NCBI RefSeq assembly: GCF_003568665.1
Contig: NZ_QXMH01000004.1
Coordinates: forward strand, 290,942-354,941
From: Chitinophaga alhagiae
GTDB taxonomy: Bacteria; Bacteroidota; Bacteroidia; Chitinophagales; Chitinophagaceae
Direction: 5' to 3'
DNA length: 64,000 bases
A model generated the notes under the pieces. The model saw nothing but the letters and a program-made list of their open reading frames with translations. It did not search any database and was not told where the DNA came from. Of this stretch, positions 1 through 9,312 are shown one piece after another. Made by a program: the position numbers and the translations under genes. Each line of letters begins with the position of its first letter. Within the stretch, counting starts at the first letter, position 1.

Positions 1-1
1 A

Positions 2-2383
2 TTCGGCGAAAACCTGGAAACCCTCACCCGCCTGAGCAAGGAAGTAGGAAAGATAGTAGCCGCCGCAGACGGGGCCAAAGATCTGTATGAAGAAAAGATC
101 ACCGGCCTGCCGCAGATCATGGTGAGCATCAACCGGGACCTGCTGGCCCGCTACGGGATTGACGTGGCCACGGTGAACCAGGCCGTGAACACCGCTTTTG
201 CCGGCCAGAGCGCCGGGCTGGTATATGAGGGCGAAAGGCGGTACGACCTGGTGGTGCGCTTCCAGCAGGTGAACCGGGAAAGCATAGAAGATGTCAGGAA
301 CATTTTCATTACCGCGCCCAACGGCAACCAGGTGCCGCTTAACCAGCTGGCAGACATTTCCTACAAGCTGGGGCCCAACCAGATACAGCGGGAAGCCGCC
401 AAACGGCGTATTATTGTAGGCTTCAACGTACGCGGAAGGGATATTGCCTCCGTAGTAGAAGAAGTATCCGAAAAGATCAACAGCAGCGTAAAACTGCCGC
501 CCGGCTACTTCATCACCTACGGCGGGCAGTTCGAGAACCTGCAGGAAGCGCAGCGGCGTTTATCCGTAGCCGTACCCATTGCGCTGGGTCTCATCTTCCT
601 GCTGCTCTTCTTCACCTTCCACTCCGTGAAACAGTCCCTCCTGATATTTACCGCTATCCCCATGGCGGCCATCGGCGGGGTGATGGCCCTGGTGCTGCGC
701 GGCATGCCGTTCAGCATTTCAGCCGGCGTAGGTTTTATTGCCCTGTTTGGCGTGGCGGTGCTCAACGGCATTGTGCTGATAGCGGAATTTAACCGGTTGA
801 AAAAAAGCGGCCTTGCCAGCCTGCAGGAGATCGTGCTGGAAGGTACCCGCCTGCGGCTGCGGCCCGTGCTGATGACGGCATCCGTGGCCTCTCTTGGTTT
901 TCTGCCCATGGCGCTGTCTGGCTCCGCGGGCGCGGAAGTGCAAAAGCCGCTGGCCACGGTGGTGATCGGCGGGCTGGTCACCTCCACCCTGCTCACGCTC
1001 ATTGTACTGCCCATCCTGTACATCTATTTTGAAAAGATCCACAAAAAACCGAAGCATATGAACAAACTGCTTCTTTTGCCGCTGTTGCTGGCGGCGGGGC
1101 TTTCCGCAAAAGCGCAGGAAGGGAACGTAACGGCAGGCACCGCATTGCCATCAGACAAGCATGCGATGAAGGGAACCAGCCCACTGCCCGCCGCTTTGCC
1201 ACAGCCAGTCTACACCCTGCAGGAGTGCATCCAGACCGCGCTCCGGCAGAACCGCAATATTGCCGCCGCCGAAGCAGACCTCAAAGGCAACCGGCAACTG
1301 CGGGGAGCAGCTACAGACATCGGCAAAACAGAAGTGATGCTGCAATACGGGCAATACAACAGCTACGAAAAAAATGACAACAACATTGCCATCACACAAA
1401 ACATACCCTTTCCCACCCTGTTTGGGGCGCAAACCCGGCTGGCAGACGCCAACATCCGCAGCAGCGAGCTGAAGCTGGCGGCAGACAGGAACGAGCTGGT
1501 ATACCAGGTACAGGCCGCATGGTACCAGCTGCAATACCTGCAAACATGGCATCAGCGTTTGCAGGAACAGGATTCCATTTACACGGAATTTGCCCGCGCC
1601 GCCGGGGTAAAACTGCGAACGGGGGAAAGCACCCTGCTGGAGAAAACCGCCGCTGAAAACCAGCTGCAGCAGCTAAAAACACAACAGCAACAGGTGAAGG
1701 CAGACGTACGCTTCTTCCGCACACGCCTGCAAACGCTGCTGCACGCGGAACAGCCCGTGTCTATCAACGCAGGGGCGCTGGCCGCCCTGCCCCTTCAACT
1801 GGCAGACAGCGTTGCCCTGCAAACCAACCCCGGCCTGGAATGGTTCAGGCAACAGGCAGTAGTGGCCGGGCAGCAGCAACAGGTAGAAAAACAGAAAATG
1901 CTGCCGGATATCACCCTCGGCTTTTTCACCCAAACGCTGATTGCCACGCCCAAAAATGCTTCCGGTACGCCCCTGGCCACTTCCGGAGACCGCTTTAACG
2001 GTTTCCAGGCGGGCCTGGCGCTGCCGCTGTGGTTCAAACCGCAGGCCTCCCGCATAAAAGCGGCGGCCATGCACAGGGAAGCGGCCGGCTTCCGGTACCA
2101 GCAGCAGCAGCAACATTATAAAGGGCTGTTTAATGAACAGATGGAAGAGGTCCTCAAATACAAGGAGTCCCTCCAGTACTACGACAATTCCCTGCTGCCG
2201 CAAACCGCCCTCATGACAGCACACGCCGGCAAGGCCTACCGCAGCGGTGAAATAGGTTACGTAGAATACCTGCAAAGCCTGCGCACCGCCATGGATGTAC
2301 AGAACAACCATCTGCAAACCCTTAATAATTACAACCAGAGCGTTTTACTGCTGCAGTACCTGCTGGGCAATAAAACAGAATAA
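2..2383 (+). CDS. CzcA/CusA-type RND metal efflux pump fused to a TolC-like outer-membrane factor (5' truncated)
   Basis: The reading frame is open from base 2, so the N-terminal part lies outside the window; 793 residues are visible. Residues 1-343 are the C-terminal half of an inner-membrane heavy-metal RND pump: a periplasmic porter/docking part, then hydrophobic helices at about 188-207, 211-232, 239-262, 288-307 and 316-343, including the conserved GVAVLNGIVLI stretch. From about residue 353 the chain continues without a stop into a TolC/CzcC-like protein (residues about 390-793, Gln-rich coiled coils, YTLQECIQTALRQN near its start). The join carries a signal-peptide-like stretch (MNKLLLLPLLLAAGLSAKAQ). 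Family knowledge: such pumps export Cu/Ag or Co/Zn/Cd using proton motive force, and CzcA-TolC fusions occur in Bacteroidota. The metal cannot be told from this half. The adaptor gene follows after 10 bases, consistent with one operon. Confidence 0.9.
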   Translation, partial: FGENLETLTRLSKEVGKIVAAADGAKDLYEEKITGLPQIMVSINRDLLARYGIDVATVNQAVNTAFAGQSAGLVYEGERRYDLVVRFQQVNRESIEDVRNIFITAPNGNQVPLNQLADISYKLGPNQIQREAAKRRIIVGFNVRGRDIASVVEEVSEKINSSVKLPPGYFITYGGQFENLQEAQRRLSVAVPIALGLIFLLLFFTFHSVKQSLLIFTAIPMAAIGGVMALVLRGMPFSISAGVGFIALFGVAVLNGIVLIAEFNRLKKSGLASLQEIVLEGTRLRLRPVLMTASVASLGFLPMALSGSAGAEVQKPLATVVIGGLVTSTLLTLIVLPILYIYFEKIHKKPKHMNKLLLLPLLLAAGLSAKAQEGNVTAGTALPSDKHAMKGTSPLPAALPQPVYTLQECIQTALRQNRNIAAAEADLKGNRQLRGAATDIGKTEVMLQYGQYNSYEKNDNNIAITQNIPFPTLFGAQTRLADANIRSSELKLAADRNELVYQVQAAWYQLQYLQTWHQRLQEQDSIYTEFARAAGVKLRTGESTLLEKTAAENQLQQLKTQQQQVKADVRFFRTRLQTLLHAEQPVSINAGALAALPLQLADSVALQTNPGLEWFRQQAVVAGQQQQVEKQKMLPDITLGFFTQTLIATPKNASGTPLATSGDRFNGFQAGLALPLWFKPQASRIKAAAMHREAAGFRYQQQQQHYKGLFNEQMEEVLKYKESLQYYDNSLLPQTALMTAHAGKAYRSGEIGYVEYLQSLRTAMDVQNNHLQTLNNYNQSVLLLQYLLGNKTE

Positions 2384-2393
2384 ACAGACGCAC

Positions 2394-3551
2394 ATGAAAA
2401 AGAACATCATCATCATAGTCGCCATTGCCCTCTCCGCCTGCGGCAACAAAGGCAAGGCCCCCGCGGCAGACAGTACGGCCACCGAACCGCCGCATACGGA
2501 AAACATGGTGGAGATCACCGAAGCGCAGTTCAACACCATCCGCCTGCAAACCGGCGGCCTGGAACAAAGGGAACTGAGCGGCACCATTAAAGTGAACGGC
2601 CTGCTGGACGTACCGCCGCAGCAAATGCTGAGCATTTCCATGCCCATTGGCGGCATACTGCGGCATACAGACCTGCTGGAAGGGTACTGGGTGAAAAAAG
2701 GGCAGGTAATTGCCCAAATGGAACACCCTGACTACATCCAGCTGCAGCAAGACTACCTGGAGGCAAAAGCCCAGCTGGCGTTCATGGACCAGGAGTATGA
2801 ACGGCAAAAAGAACTGAGCGCGGAAAACGTGAGCGCTAAAAAGACTTTCCAGAAAACGGACGCTGACCGCAACGCCCTCAAAGTGAGGGTGGAAGCACTG
2901 AAACAAAAGCTGCTGCTCATGAATATAGCGGTGGCCAGGCTGGAAGGCGGCGCCATACTCCGCACCATTCCTGTACTGGCGCCCATCAGCGGTTACGTTA
3001 CCAGGGTGAACGCCAATGTAGGCAAATACGTCAGCCCCAACGAGCCGCTTTTTGAAATTGTGGATACGGAGCACCTGCATGCGGAACTGACGGTGTTCGA
3101 AAAAGACATTCCACGCCTCAAAATAGGCAACAAGGTGCGGTTCATCCTGTCTAACGAGTCTAAAGAAAGAACGGCTACCGTACACCTGATAGGCCGGGAA
3201 ATTGACAAAGACCGCACCATACGCGTACATTGCCACCTGGACCGGGAAGACAAGGAAATGCTGCCCGGCACTTACCTCAAAGCCTGGGTGGAAACCGGCG
3301 CCGCCAGGGTACCCGCCCTGCCCGCCGCCGCCGTGGTAATGGAAGCCGGACGGGAATACGTGTTTGTGGCTACCGAAGCAGCCCGCCACTACCGCAAAGT
3401 GGAGATCAAAACCGGCGTGACCGCCGGCGGGTATACCGAAGTCATATTGCCGGAAGAACTGCCTGCTGACGCACAGTTCGTAACGCAGGGCGCGCATGAC
3501 CTGCTGGCCAAAATGGCAAACAGCGGAGAAGAAGGCGGCCACGCCCACTAG
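2394..3551 (+). CDS. RND efflux periplasmic adaptor subunit (membrane fusion protein, CzcB/CusB-like lipoprotein)
   Basis: A 385-residue adaptor that should bridge the inner-membrane pump and the outer-membrane factor encoded just upstream. The ATG at 2394 is chosen because it starts a lipoprotein signal (MKKNIIIIVAIALSAC, lipobox LSAC with Cys16); the frame extends further upstream but overlaps the pump gene. After the signal come a beta-barrel/lipoyl half (around 50-110, GGILRHTDLLEGYWVKKGQVI), a helical hairpin (about 110-175, coiled-coil-like with QQDYLEAKAQLAFMDQEYE), the second lipoyl half (APISGYVTRVNANVGKYV), a beta-barrel and a membrane-proximal domain. The C-terminus is His-rich (EEGGHAH), which may bind metal, but that is inference. 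A strong terminator follows, so this is the last gene of the efflux operon. Confidence 0.9.
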   Translation: MKKNIIIIVAIALSACGNKGKAPAADSTATEPPHTENMVEITEAQFNTIRLQTGGLEQRELSGTIKVNGLLDVPPQQMLSISMPIGGILRHTDLLEGYWVKKGQVIAQMEHPDYIQLQQDYLEAKAQLAFMDQEYERQKELSAENVSAKKTFQKTDADRNALKVRVEALKQKLLLMNIAVARLEGGAILRTIPVLAPISGYVTRVNANVGKYVSPNEPLFEIVDTEHLHAELTVFEKDIPRLKIGNKVRFILSNESKERTATVHLIGREIDKDRTIRVHCHLDREDKEMLPGTYLKAWVETGAARVPALPAAAVVMEAGREYVFVATEAARHYRKVEIKTGVTAGGYTEVILPEELPADAQFVTQGAHDLLAKMANSGEEGGHAH

Positions 3552-3573
3552 CGGCGTCATAAACATTTATCAG

Positions 3574-3609
3574 GGCCGGCCGGAGCATTTGTTTCCGGCC
3601 GGCCTTTTT
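3574..3609 (+). terminator. Rho-independent terminator of the efflux operon
   Basis: A perfect 11-bp stem (GGCCGGCCGGA at 3574-3584 with TCCGGCCGGCC at 3594-3604), a 9-base loop, then a run of T. It lies 23 bases after the adaptor stop. Confidence 0.85.
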
Positions 3610-3695
3610 ATGTTCCGGTACCCGGGGCAACTGGCAACGCTGCCCTGTTCCCCTCATTTTCCCCAAATAATTTTCCTTATTGTGTGCCGCTCCGT

Positions 3696-3703
3696 TATTT
3701 TTG
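3696..3703 (+). promoter_or_regulatory. -7 box TATTTTTG of the SDR gene
   Basis: TATTTTTG matches the Bacteroidota -7 consensus TAnnTTTG. Only CGCC separates it from the ATG at 3708, so transcription should begin at or next to the start codon. No convincing -33 element at the usual spacing was found. Confidence 0.5.
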
Positions 3704-3707
3704 CGCC

Positions 3708-4517
3708 ATGCAAAGTACTTTTCAGCATAAGTCCGTTGTGATCACAGGGGGCACTTCAGGGATAGGGAAAGCACTGGCGGTCGCTTTTTTGCAGGCGGGC
3801 GCCAGGGTATCGGTTTGCGGCCGCAGGGAGGCCGCGTTGGCCGCCCTCAGCCAGGAAGTCAACAATCCCCTGTTGCACACCTTTGTGGCGGACGTAGGCC
3901 GGGAAGAAGATTGCAAGGCGTTCATAGACAGCGTGCTGGAAAAATACGGCGGCATAGACATCCTCATCAACAACGCCGGCGTCAGCATGCGCGCCCTGTT
4001 CCGGGACGTGGAGGTGGATGTGCTGAAAACCCTGATGGACATCAACTTCTGGGGCACCGTGTACTGCACCAAGTTTGCACTGCCCTCCATTACGGCCAAC
4101 AAAGGCACTATAGCCGGCGTGTCTTCCATTGCCGGTTACCGGGGCCTGCCGGGCAGAACAGGGTACTCCGCCTCCAAGTTTGCCATGCAGGGTTTCCTGG
4201 AAACATTGCGCACAGAAAATTTACATACAGGCGTGAACGTGATGTGGGTATGCCCCGGCTTCACCTCATCCAACATCCGCAACACCGCGCTGGACCAAAC
4301 GGGCCATTCCCAACGGGAAACGCCGCTGGATGAGTCCCGGCTGATGAGCGCGGAAGAAGTGGCGCAGCATACGCTGAAGGCCATTGCAAAAAGAAAACGC
4401 ACAGTGGTGCTCACCTTGCAGGGAAAACTGACCGTGCTGCTCAGCCATGTGATCCCCCGGTGGGCAGACAAACTGGTGTTCAATCACTTCCGGAAAGAAC
4501 CTGGCTCCCCTCTCTGA
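3708..4517 (+). CDS. SDR family NAD(P)-dependent oxidoreductase
   Basis: A 269-residue classical short-chain dehydrogenase/reductase, presumably cytosolic. The Rossmann cofactor motif TGGTSGIG lies at 13-20, NNAG at 88-91, a catalytic Ser at about 139-140 and the YxxxK pair at Tyr153/Lys157. The C-terminal part after 240 (TVLLSHVIPRWADKLVFNHFRK) is amphipathic and resembles SDRs related to DHRS7/ketoreductases that sit at membranes. The substrate cannot be told. The start at 3708 is preferred over an upstream in-frame start at 3684 because homology begins right after it and the -7 box sits between the two. It is flanked by a terminator upstream and about 120 bases downstream, so it is probably monocistronic. 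Confidence 0.9.
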   Translation: MQSTFQHKSVVITGGTSGIGKALAVAFLQAGARVSVCGRREAALAALSQEVNNPLLHTFVADVGREEDCKAFIDSVLEKYGGIDILINNAGVSMRALFRDVEVDVLKTLMDINFWGTVYCTKFALPSITANKGTIAGVSSIAGYRGLPGRTGYSASKFAMQGFLETLRTENLHTGVNVMWVCPGFTSSNIRNTALDQTGHSQRETPLDESRLMSAEEVAQHTLKAIAKRKRTVVLTLQGKLTVLLSHVIPRWADKLVFNHFRKEPGSPL

Positions 4518-4638
4518 ACATTTCCGGCCCGGTATGTGTATATCCCTATGTGTATAAAAGAAATAAAATTGTTTTCAACATTACTTTGATAAAATGACTT
4601 TCTTTGCACTGATTTCCCCCTGTGCTTTTTAGTTCCGG

Positions 4639-5475
4639 ATGTATAACATGCCCATCATCACACTAACATCAGACATCGGTTTGCAGGATTACCTTGCAGG
4701 CGCCATCAAGGGCCTGCTGCTGCAACACTGTGCGGATGCCCGGGTGGTGGACATTTCTCATCATATTTCGCCCTTCAACCTGCCGCAGGCCACCTACATC
4801 TGCCGCAGCGCTTTCCATTATTTTCCCGAAGGCGTGTACCACCTGGTGCTGAACAACCTGTTTGACCGGAAGGCGGACTACATGCTGATAGGCCGCCACA
4901 ACGGCCAGTACATCTGCTGCGCGGATAACGGCCTGCTGACCATGATAGCCGGGGAAAAGCCCGCCGAGGTATACCGCCTGCCGCTGCCCGCCGGGGAAGC
5001 GCGCAACACCCTGAACATTGTACGCGCCATGGCAAAGGCCCTGGCACAACTGATGGCGGGCGCTCCGCTGGAAGCCATCGGCACGCCCGCGCCGGAAATA
5101 GTGGTAAAGAACAACCTGCAGCCCCTTACCGGAGAAGACTATATAGAAGGCCAGATCATCCATATAGACAACTTTGAGAACGTGGTGGTGAACATTACCC
5201 GCGAGCAGTTTACGGCGCACGGCAGAAACCGCCGGTTTGCCATCTTCTTCCGGCGGGACGAAATGATCACCCAGATCAGTGAAACCTATGCAGACGTGGC
5301 CGAAGGCCAGAAGCTGGCCCTCTTCAACGCGGCCGGCTACCTGGAAATTGCCGTAAACAAAGGCAATGCCGCCGGCCTCTTCGGCCTGCAGGGCTTCCGG
5401 CGAGACCAGCTGCAGCAAGGCTCCTTCCAGCAGTTATCTTTTTATCAAACCGTCAGAATCCTTTTTGAAGAATGA
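4639..5475 (+). CDS. SAM hydroxide adenosyltransferase (DUF62 / SAM hydrolase family)
   Basis: A 278-residue protein of the DUF62 family, related to fluorinase/chlorinase but in most bacteria splitting S-adenosylmethionine with hydroxide into adenosine and methionine. The N-terminal signature (ITLTSDIGLQDYLAGAIKG, with Asp12) and the VVDISHHISPFN segment at about 37-48 are characteristic; the C-terminal beta domain covers about 170-278 (IDNFENVVVNI). ATG at 4639 and at 4648 (MPIITLTSD) are both possible starts; homology begins at the second. The last four bases overlap the start of the next gene (ATGA), implying translational coupling. Family assignment is firm; physiological role in this organism is inferred. 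Confidence 0.9.
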   Translation: MYNMPIITLTSDIGLQDYLAGAIKGLLLQHCADARVVDISHHISPFNLPQATYICRSAFHYFPEGVYHLVLNNLFDRKADYMLIGRHNGQYICCADNGLLTMIAGEKPAEVYRLPLPAGEARNTLNIVRAMAKALAQLMAGAPLEAIGTPAPEIVVKNNLQPLTGEDYIEGQIIHIDNFENVVVNITREQFTAHGRNRRFAIFFRRDEMITQISETYADVAEGQKLALFNAAGYLEIAVNKGNAAGLFGLQGFRRDQLQQGSFQQLSFYQTVRILFEE

Positions 5476-5756
5476 TCCGGATCGTGAAACTCAGCTTTGA
5501 CCCGGCCCGCGCCGCGGAATTTGAGGCCATCTTTGAAGCCCGCCGCCACGCCATCCGCCATTTTCCCGGCTGCAGCCACCTGGAGCTATGGAAAGACAAG
5601 ATGCACCCCGGCGTATATTTCACCTACAGCACCTGGAACGATACCGCCGCGCTGGACGCCTACCGCCACTCCCCCCTCTTCACCGAAGTATGGGCCTCCA
5701 TAAAAGGCTGGTTTGCAGGCAAGCCGGAAGCCTGGAGCCTGGACCGTAAGGCGTAA
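5472..5756 (+). CDS. Antibiotic biosynthesis monooxygenase (ABM) domain protein
   Basis: A 94-residue single-domain ferredoxin-like alpha/beta protein. The pattern MIRIVKLSF...FEAIFEARRHAIRHFPGCSHLELWKD...YFTYSTWNDTAALDAYRHSP is typical of the dimeric ABM superfamily (quinol monooxygenases, heme-degrading enzymes and many non-enzymatic stress proteins). No heme ligand or other specific residue identifies an activity. It overlaps the DUF62 gene by four bases, so the two are co-translated. It is probably a small cytosolic enzyme of unknown substrate. Confidence 0.82.
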   Translation: MIRIVKLSFDPARAAEFEAIFEARRHAIRHFPGCSHLELWKDKMHPGVYFTYSTWNDTAALDAYRHSPLFTEVWASIKGWFAGKPEAWSLDRKA

Positions 5757-5991
5757 CGGCCGCCCGCTGTTGCGGCCCGGCATATCCGTTATTCCACCCA
5801 GGCAACACCAAAGCCCCCTCCTGAAAAGTTTGTCTTCCTTCCCCCCGGGCAGGCCGGAAAAAACAGCGCCGCGGCAACGGGCACATCTTGATGGGCCCTC
5901 TTACAACCAGCCCGGCCGGTTCCCCGATTTGTTAAAATATTTATAAAAAGTTAAAACTGTTGTTCACATTAGCTTAATTGGTTACTTTTTC

Positions 5992-5999
5992 TATTTTTG
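5992..5999 (+). promoter_or_regulatory. -7 box TATTTTTG of the DUF2723 gene
   Basis: Matches TAnnTTTG and lies in an AT-rich stretch (5930-6020), 23 bases before the ATG at 6023, giving a short leader. The 266 bases between 5757 and 6022 hold no other gene that I can support. Confidence 0.5.
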
Positions 6000-6022
6000 T
6001 CGGAATTATCTAAAACAACCTT

Positions 6023-9000
6023 ATGAATTTTAACCGGATTAATAACATTGTAGGCTGGATAGTGTGTATAGTTGCCTGCACAGTGTATTTAATGACGATG
6101 GAAGCCACGGGCAGCCTGTGGGATTGCGGGGAGTTCATTTCGGCCGCCTACAAGGTGCAGGTACCCCACCCCCCCGGCGCTCCGCTGTTCGTTTTGCTGG
6201 GCCGGCTGTTCACCCTTCCGTTCTCTCCCGCTGAAGCATCCCTGGGCGTAAATATCATGAGCGCCCTGGCCAGCGGTTTCACGATCCTGTTTTTATTCTG
6301 GACAATCACCCACTTTGCCCGCCGCATTCTCTCCAAGAACGGCGAGCCCCTGAGCAACCAGCAACTGCTGGCCGTAATGGGCGCAGGCGCCATTGGCGCG
6401 CTCGCCTACACCTTTTCCGATTCTTTCTGGTTTTCCGCCGTGGAAGGCGAAGTATACGCCATGAGCTCCCTGTTCACCGCCGTGGTGTTCTGGGCCATGC
6501 TCAAATGGGAACATGAGGCGGACACACAATACGGGGACCGCTGGATAGTGCTGATCGCCTACTTGATGGGCCTCTCCATTGGCGTACACTTGCTCAACCT
6601 GCTCACCATCCCCGCCATGGTGCTGATCTACTACTTCAAACGCAGTAAAAAAGTAAATACCACCGGCGCTTTCTGGGCCTTTGTGCTCGGTTGCGTGCTC
6701 ACCGGCCTGGTACAGAAATTCATTATACAGGATACCATCAAGGCCTCCGGCATGATGGACGTGTTCTTTGTGAACTCCCTGCACATGCCTTTCTTCTCCG
6801 GCTTCACCTTTTATTTTGTAGCCATCATCGTGTTGCTGGTGTACGGGTACTTCCGGCCCAGGTTCGGGTTTTATGTGCCGCTCATCATTGTAGCGTCCGT
6901 TATTGCCATTCCCGCCTTTGCGGACGGAGACGGCGCCGGCATCCGTATTTTCCGTTTCGTACTGGCCGCAGCCGTATTGCTGGTGCCCTACTTCATTAAG
7001 ATGTTCGGCATAGAGCTGAACGCGCAAAAGCTGAAACACTTTGTACAGCTCGCCAACTCCTGCATATTCTTCCTGCTGATGGGTTACTCCACGTATGTGA
7101 CCACCATGGTGCGTTCATCCGCAGACCCGTCTGTAGACATGTATAATGTAGACAACCCGGTATCCCTGGTAGGTTACCTGGGCCGTGAACAGTACGGAGA
7201 TTTTCCGCTGCTGTACGGCCAGGTGTTTACCGCCCGCCCGGAGTCTTACGAAGAAAAAGGCACCGTTTATGCCCGCTCCAACAAGGAATACATCCCCGTT
7301 GGCAAAAAACAGGTACCAGTATACGCCAGCAAAGATAAAATGCTGTTCCCCCGTGTTTGGGACGCCAGCAATGACCAGGGCCATGCCGACTACTACAAGG
7401 CCTTCCTGGGCCTCAAAGACGGCCAGGCGCCCACCTTCGGGGATAACATCAAGTTCTTTATCGGCTACCAGCTCAACTTCATGTACATCCGCTACTTCAT
7501 GTGGAACTTTGCCGGCAAGCAAAACGACGTGCAAGGTTTCGGCAACCCGCGGGACGGTAACTGGATTTCCGGTATTGCCCCGCTTGACAATGCGCTGTAC
7601 GGAGACCAGGGCGAAATGCCTGACAGCCTGCAGAACAGCAAGGCGCGCAATACCTTCTACTTCCTGCCGCTGATTCTGGGGCTGATCGGTTTCTTCTTCC
7701 ATTACAACCGCCACAAGCGCGACGCGCTCATTGTTGGCCTGCTCTTTTTCTTCACCGGCATTGCCGTTGTGCTATACCTGAACCAGGCCGGCAATCAGCC
7801 CCGTGAACGTGACTACGCCTACGTGGGCTCGTTCTACGCCTTTGCCATCTGGATAGGGCTGGGCGTGCTCAGTATCTACAACTTCTTTATCAAAAAGAAC
7901 GCCGTGGCCAAAATGGCCGCGCCGCTCGCCATCATACTCTGTTTTGTGGCCGTACCCGTGCTCATGGCGCAACAGGGCTGGGATGACCATGACCGTTCCG
8001 AGAAAGTACTGGCCCGCGATGTGGCCCGTGACTACCTGGAATCCTGCGCCCCCAACGCCATCCTGTTCACCGTGGGCGATAACGATACCTATCCTCTATG
8101 GTACGCACAGGAAGTGGAAGGCATCCGGCCAGACATCCGCGTGATCAACCTGAGCCTGCTGGGCGTAGACTGGTACATTGCGCAGCAAACCCGCGCCGTG
8201 AACCAGAGCCCCGCCATCGAAATGACGCTGGGCGCAGACAAGTACCGCGGCGAGAACCGCAACTATGTAATGCTGTACGATAACGGCCAGGTGCCGCAAG
8301 ACCGCTACTTCAACCTGAAGGAAGTGATCAACTTCATTGGCGATGACCGCGACCAGGCCAAGGTACCGCTGAACACCGGCGAAAAAGTGAACTACCTGCC
8401 CACGCAGAAGATGTTCATACCGGTAGATGTGGCGGAAGTAGTGAAGAACGGCACGGTAGACATACAGGACAGCGGCCGCATCTCCCCGCAGGTGCCCTTT
8501 GTGATCCCGAAACAGGTGGTGTACAAAAACGACCTGGCCGTGTATGACATCATAGCCACCAACGCATGGAAACGCCCGATATACTTTACATCGCCCGTAG
8601 ACCTCGGCTTTAACGAGTTCCTGCAGGTGGAAGGCCTCACCTACCGCCTGGTACCCACGCGCAGGCCCGTATCTGACGAAATGCTGCCCGGCCTTAACGA
8701 CCAGGTGCATACCCGCAAGATGTACGAAAACCTGATGGACAAGTTTGTGTACGGCAGCGTGAACATAGAAGGCGTATACTTTGACGAGCCCAACCGCCGC
8801 ATGCTGCAAAGCATCCGCAACGCTTACACCAAACTGAGCGTGGCCCTCACCAAAGAAGGTAAAAAAGACAGCGCGCTGAAGGTGCTGGACCGCCAGGATT
8901 CCGTGTTCCTGCCCGGCAACATGCCTTACGCGCTCACCACTCCGGGCAATATGCACAACCTCTGGAGCATGGAAATAGTATATGCCTATTATATTGCCGG

Positions 9001-9256
9001 CAATACCAAACGCGCCGGGGAAATATCTGATGAGGTCACCAAAGACCTGGAGCAGCAAATGCGCTACTACCGCAGCCTGCCGCCCCGCCTGTTCACCAAC
9101 GACCTGCAGGACGATGCCCAGCGCGCGGAACGCTTTGTGCTCATGCTGAAGCAATGGAAGCTGGATTTCGGGAAAGACTCCGCCAGGGCCACCGAGGCCG
9201 GCGGGCAGTTCAGCACCGTGCCGGACAGTGTTCCGAAGGCAGACAGCGGTAAATAA
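6023..9256 (+). CDS. DUF2723 multi-pass membrane protein (PMT-like glycosyltransferase superfamily)
   Basis: A 1077-residue inner-membrane protein. The N-terminal 350 residues contain many hydrophobic helices and the family signatures GSLWDCGEFI (about 31-40) and HPPGAP (about 49-54), which resemble the first luminal loop of C-type glycosyltransferases such as protein O-mannosyltransferases. Another membrane block lies at about 545-650 (ending in NQAGNQPRERDYAYVGSFYAFAIW). The rest is soluble, with a conserved DNDTYPLWYAQE segment near 690 and a C-terminal helical part. Family knowledge: DUF2723 is widespread in Bacteroidota and related to eukaryotic TMEM260 O-mannosyltransferase; transfer of a sugar from a lipid carrier to exported proteins is plausible but inferred. 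It is a single-gene unit with its own -7 box and terminator. Confidence 0.88.
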   Translation: MNFNRINNIVGWIVCIVACTVYLMTMEATGSLWDCGEFISAAYKVQVPHPPGAPLFVLLGRLFTLPFSPAEASLGVNIMSALASGFTILFLFWTITHFARRILSKNGEPLSNQQLLAVMGAGAIGALAYTFSDSFWFSAVEGEVYAMSSLFTAVVFWAMLKWEHEADTQYGDRWIVLIAYLMGLSIGVHLLNLLTIPAMVLIYYFKRSKKVNTTGAFWAFVLGCVLTGLVQKFIIQDTIKASGMMDVFFVNSLHMPFFSGFTFYFVAIIVLLVYGYFRPRFGFYVPLIIVASVIAIPAFADGDGAGIRIFRFVLAAAVLLVPYFIKMFGIELNAQKLKHFVQLANSCIFFLLMGYSTYVTTMVRSSADPSVDMYNVDNPVSLVGYLGREQYGDFPLLYGQVFTARPESYEEKGTVYARSNKEYIPVGKKQVPVYASKDKMLFPRVWDASNDQGHADYYKAFLGLKDGQAPTFGDNIKFFIGYQLNFMYIRYFMWNFAGKQNDVQGFGNPRDGNWISGIAPLDNALYGDQGEMPDSLQNSKARNTFYFLPLILGLIGFFFHYNRHKRDALIVGLLFFFTGIAVVLYLNQAGNQPRERDYAYVGSFYAFAIWIGLGVLSIYNFFIKKNAVAKMAAPLAIILCFVAVPVLMAQQGWDDHDRSEKVLARDVARDYLESCAPNAILFTVGDNDTYPLWYAQEVEGIRPDIRVINLSLLGVDWYIAQQTRAVNQSPAIEMTLGADKYRGENRNYVMLYDNGQVPQDRYFNLKEVINFIGDDRDQAKVPLNTGEKVNYLPTQKMFIPVDVAEVVKNGTVDIQDSGRISPQVPFVIPKQVVYKNDLAVYDIIATNAWKRPIYFTSPVDLGFNEFLQVEGLTYRLVPTRRPVSDEMLPGLNDQVHTRKMYENLMDKFVYGSVNIEGVYFDEPNRRMLQSIRNAYTKLSVALTKEGKKDSALKVLDRQDSVFLPGNMPYALTTPGNMHNLWSMEIVYAYYIAGNTKRAGEISDEVTKDLEQQMRYYRSLPPRLFTNDLQDDAQRAERFVLMLKQWKLDFGKDSARATEAGGQFSTVPDSVPKADSGK

Positions 9257-9272
9257 TTCTCCTGAACAAAAA

Positions 9273-9300
9273 ACTCCCGGCATACGCCGGGAGTTTTTTG
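9273..9300 (+). terminator. Rho-independent terminator of the DUF2723 gene
   Basis: Perfect 9-bp stem ACTCCCGGC (9273-9281) / GCCGGGAGT (9286-9294) with loop ATAC, followed by TTTTTT. Confidence 0.85.
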
Positions 9301-9312
9301 TTTGTTATATTG

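Noticed and set aside
4518..4638. TACTTTG-like strings before the DUF62 gene
   Set aside because: Lacks one base for the TAnnTTTG spacing; not listed as a promoter.
5757..5780. GGCCGC...GCGGCC inverted repeat after the ABM gene
   Set aside because: Six-base stem without a following T run; it may be a weak transcript end but not a supported terminator.
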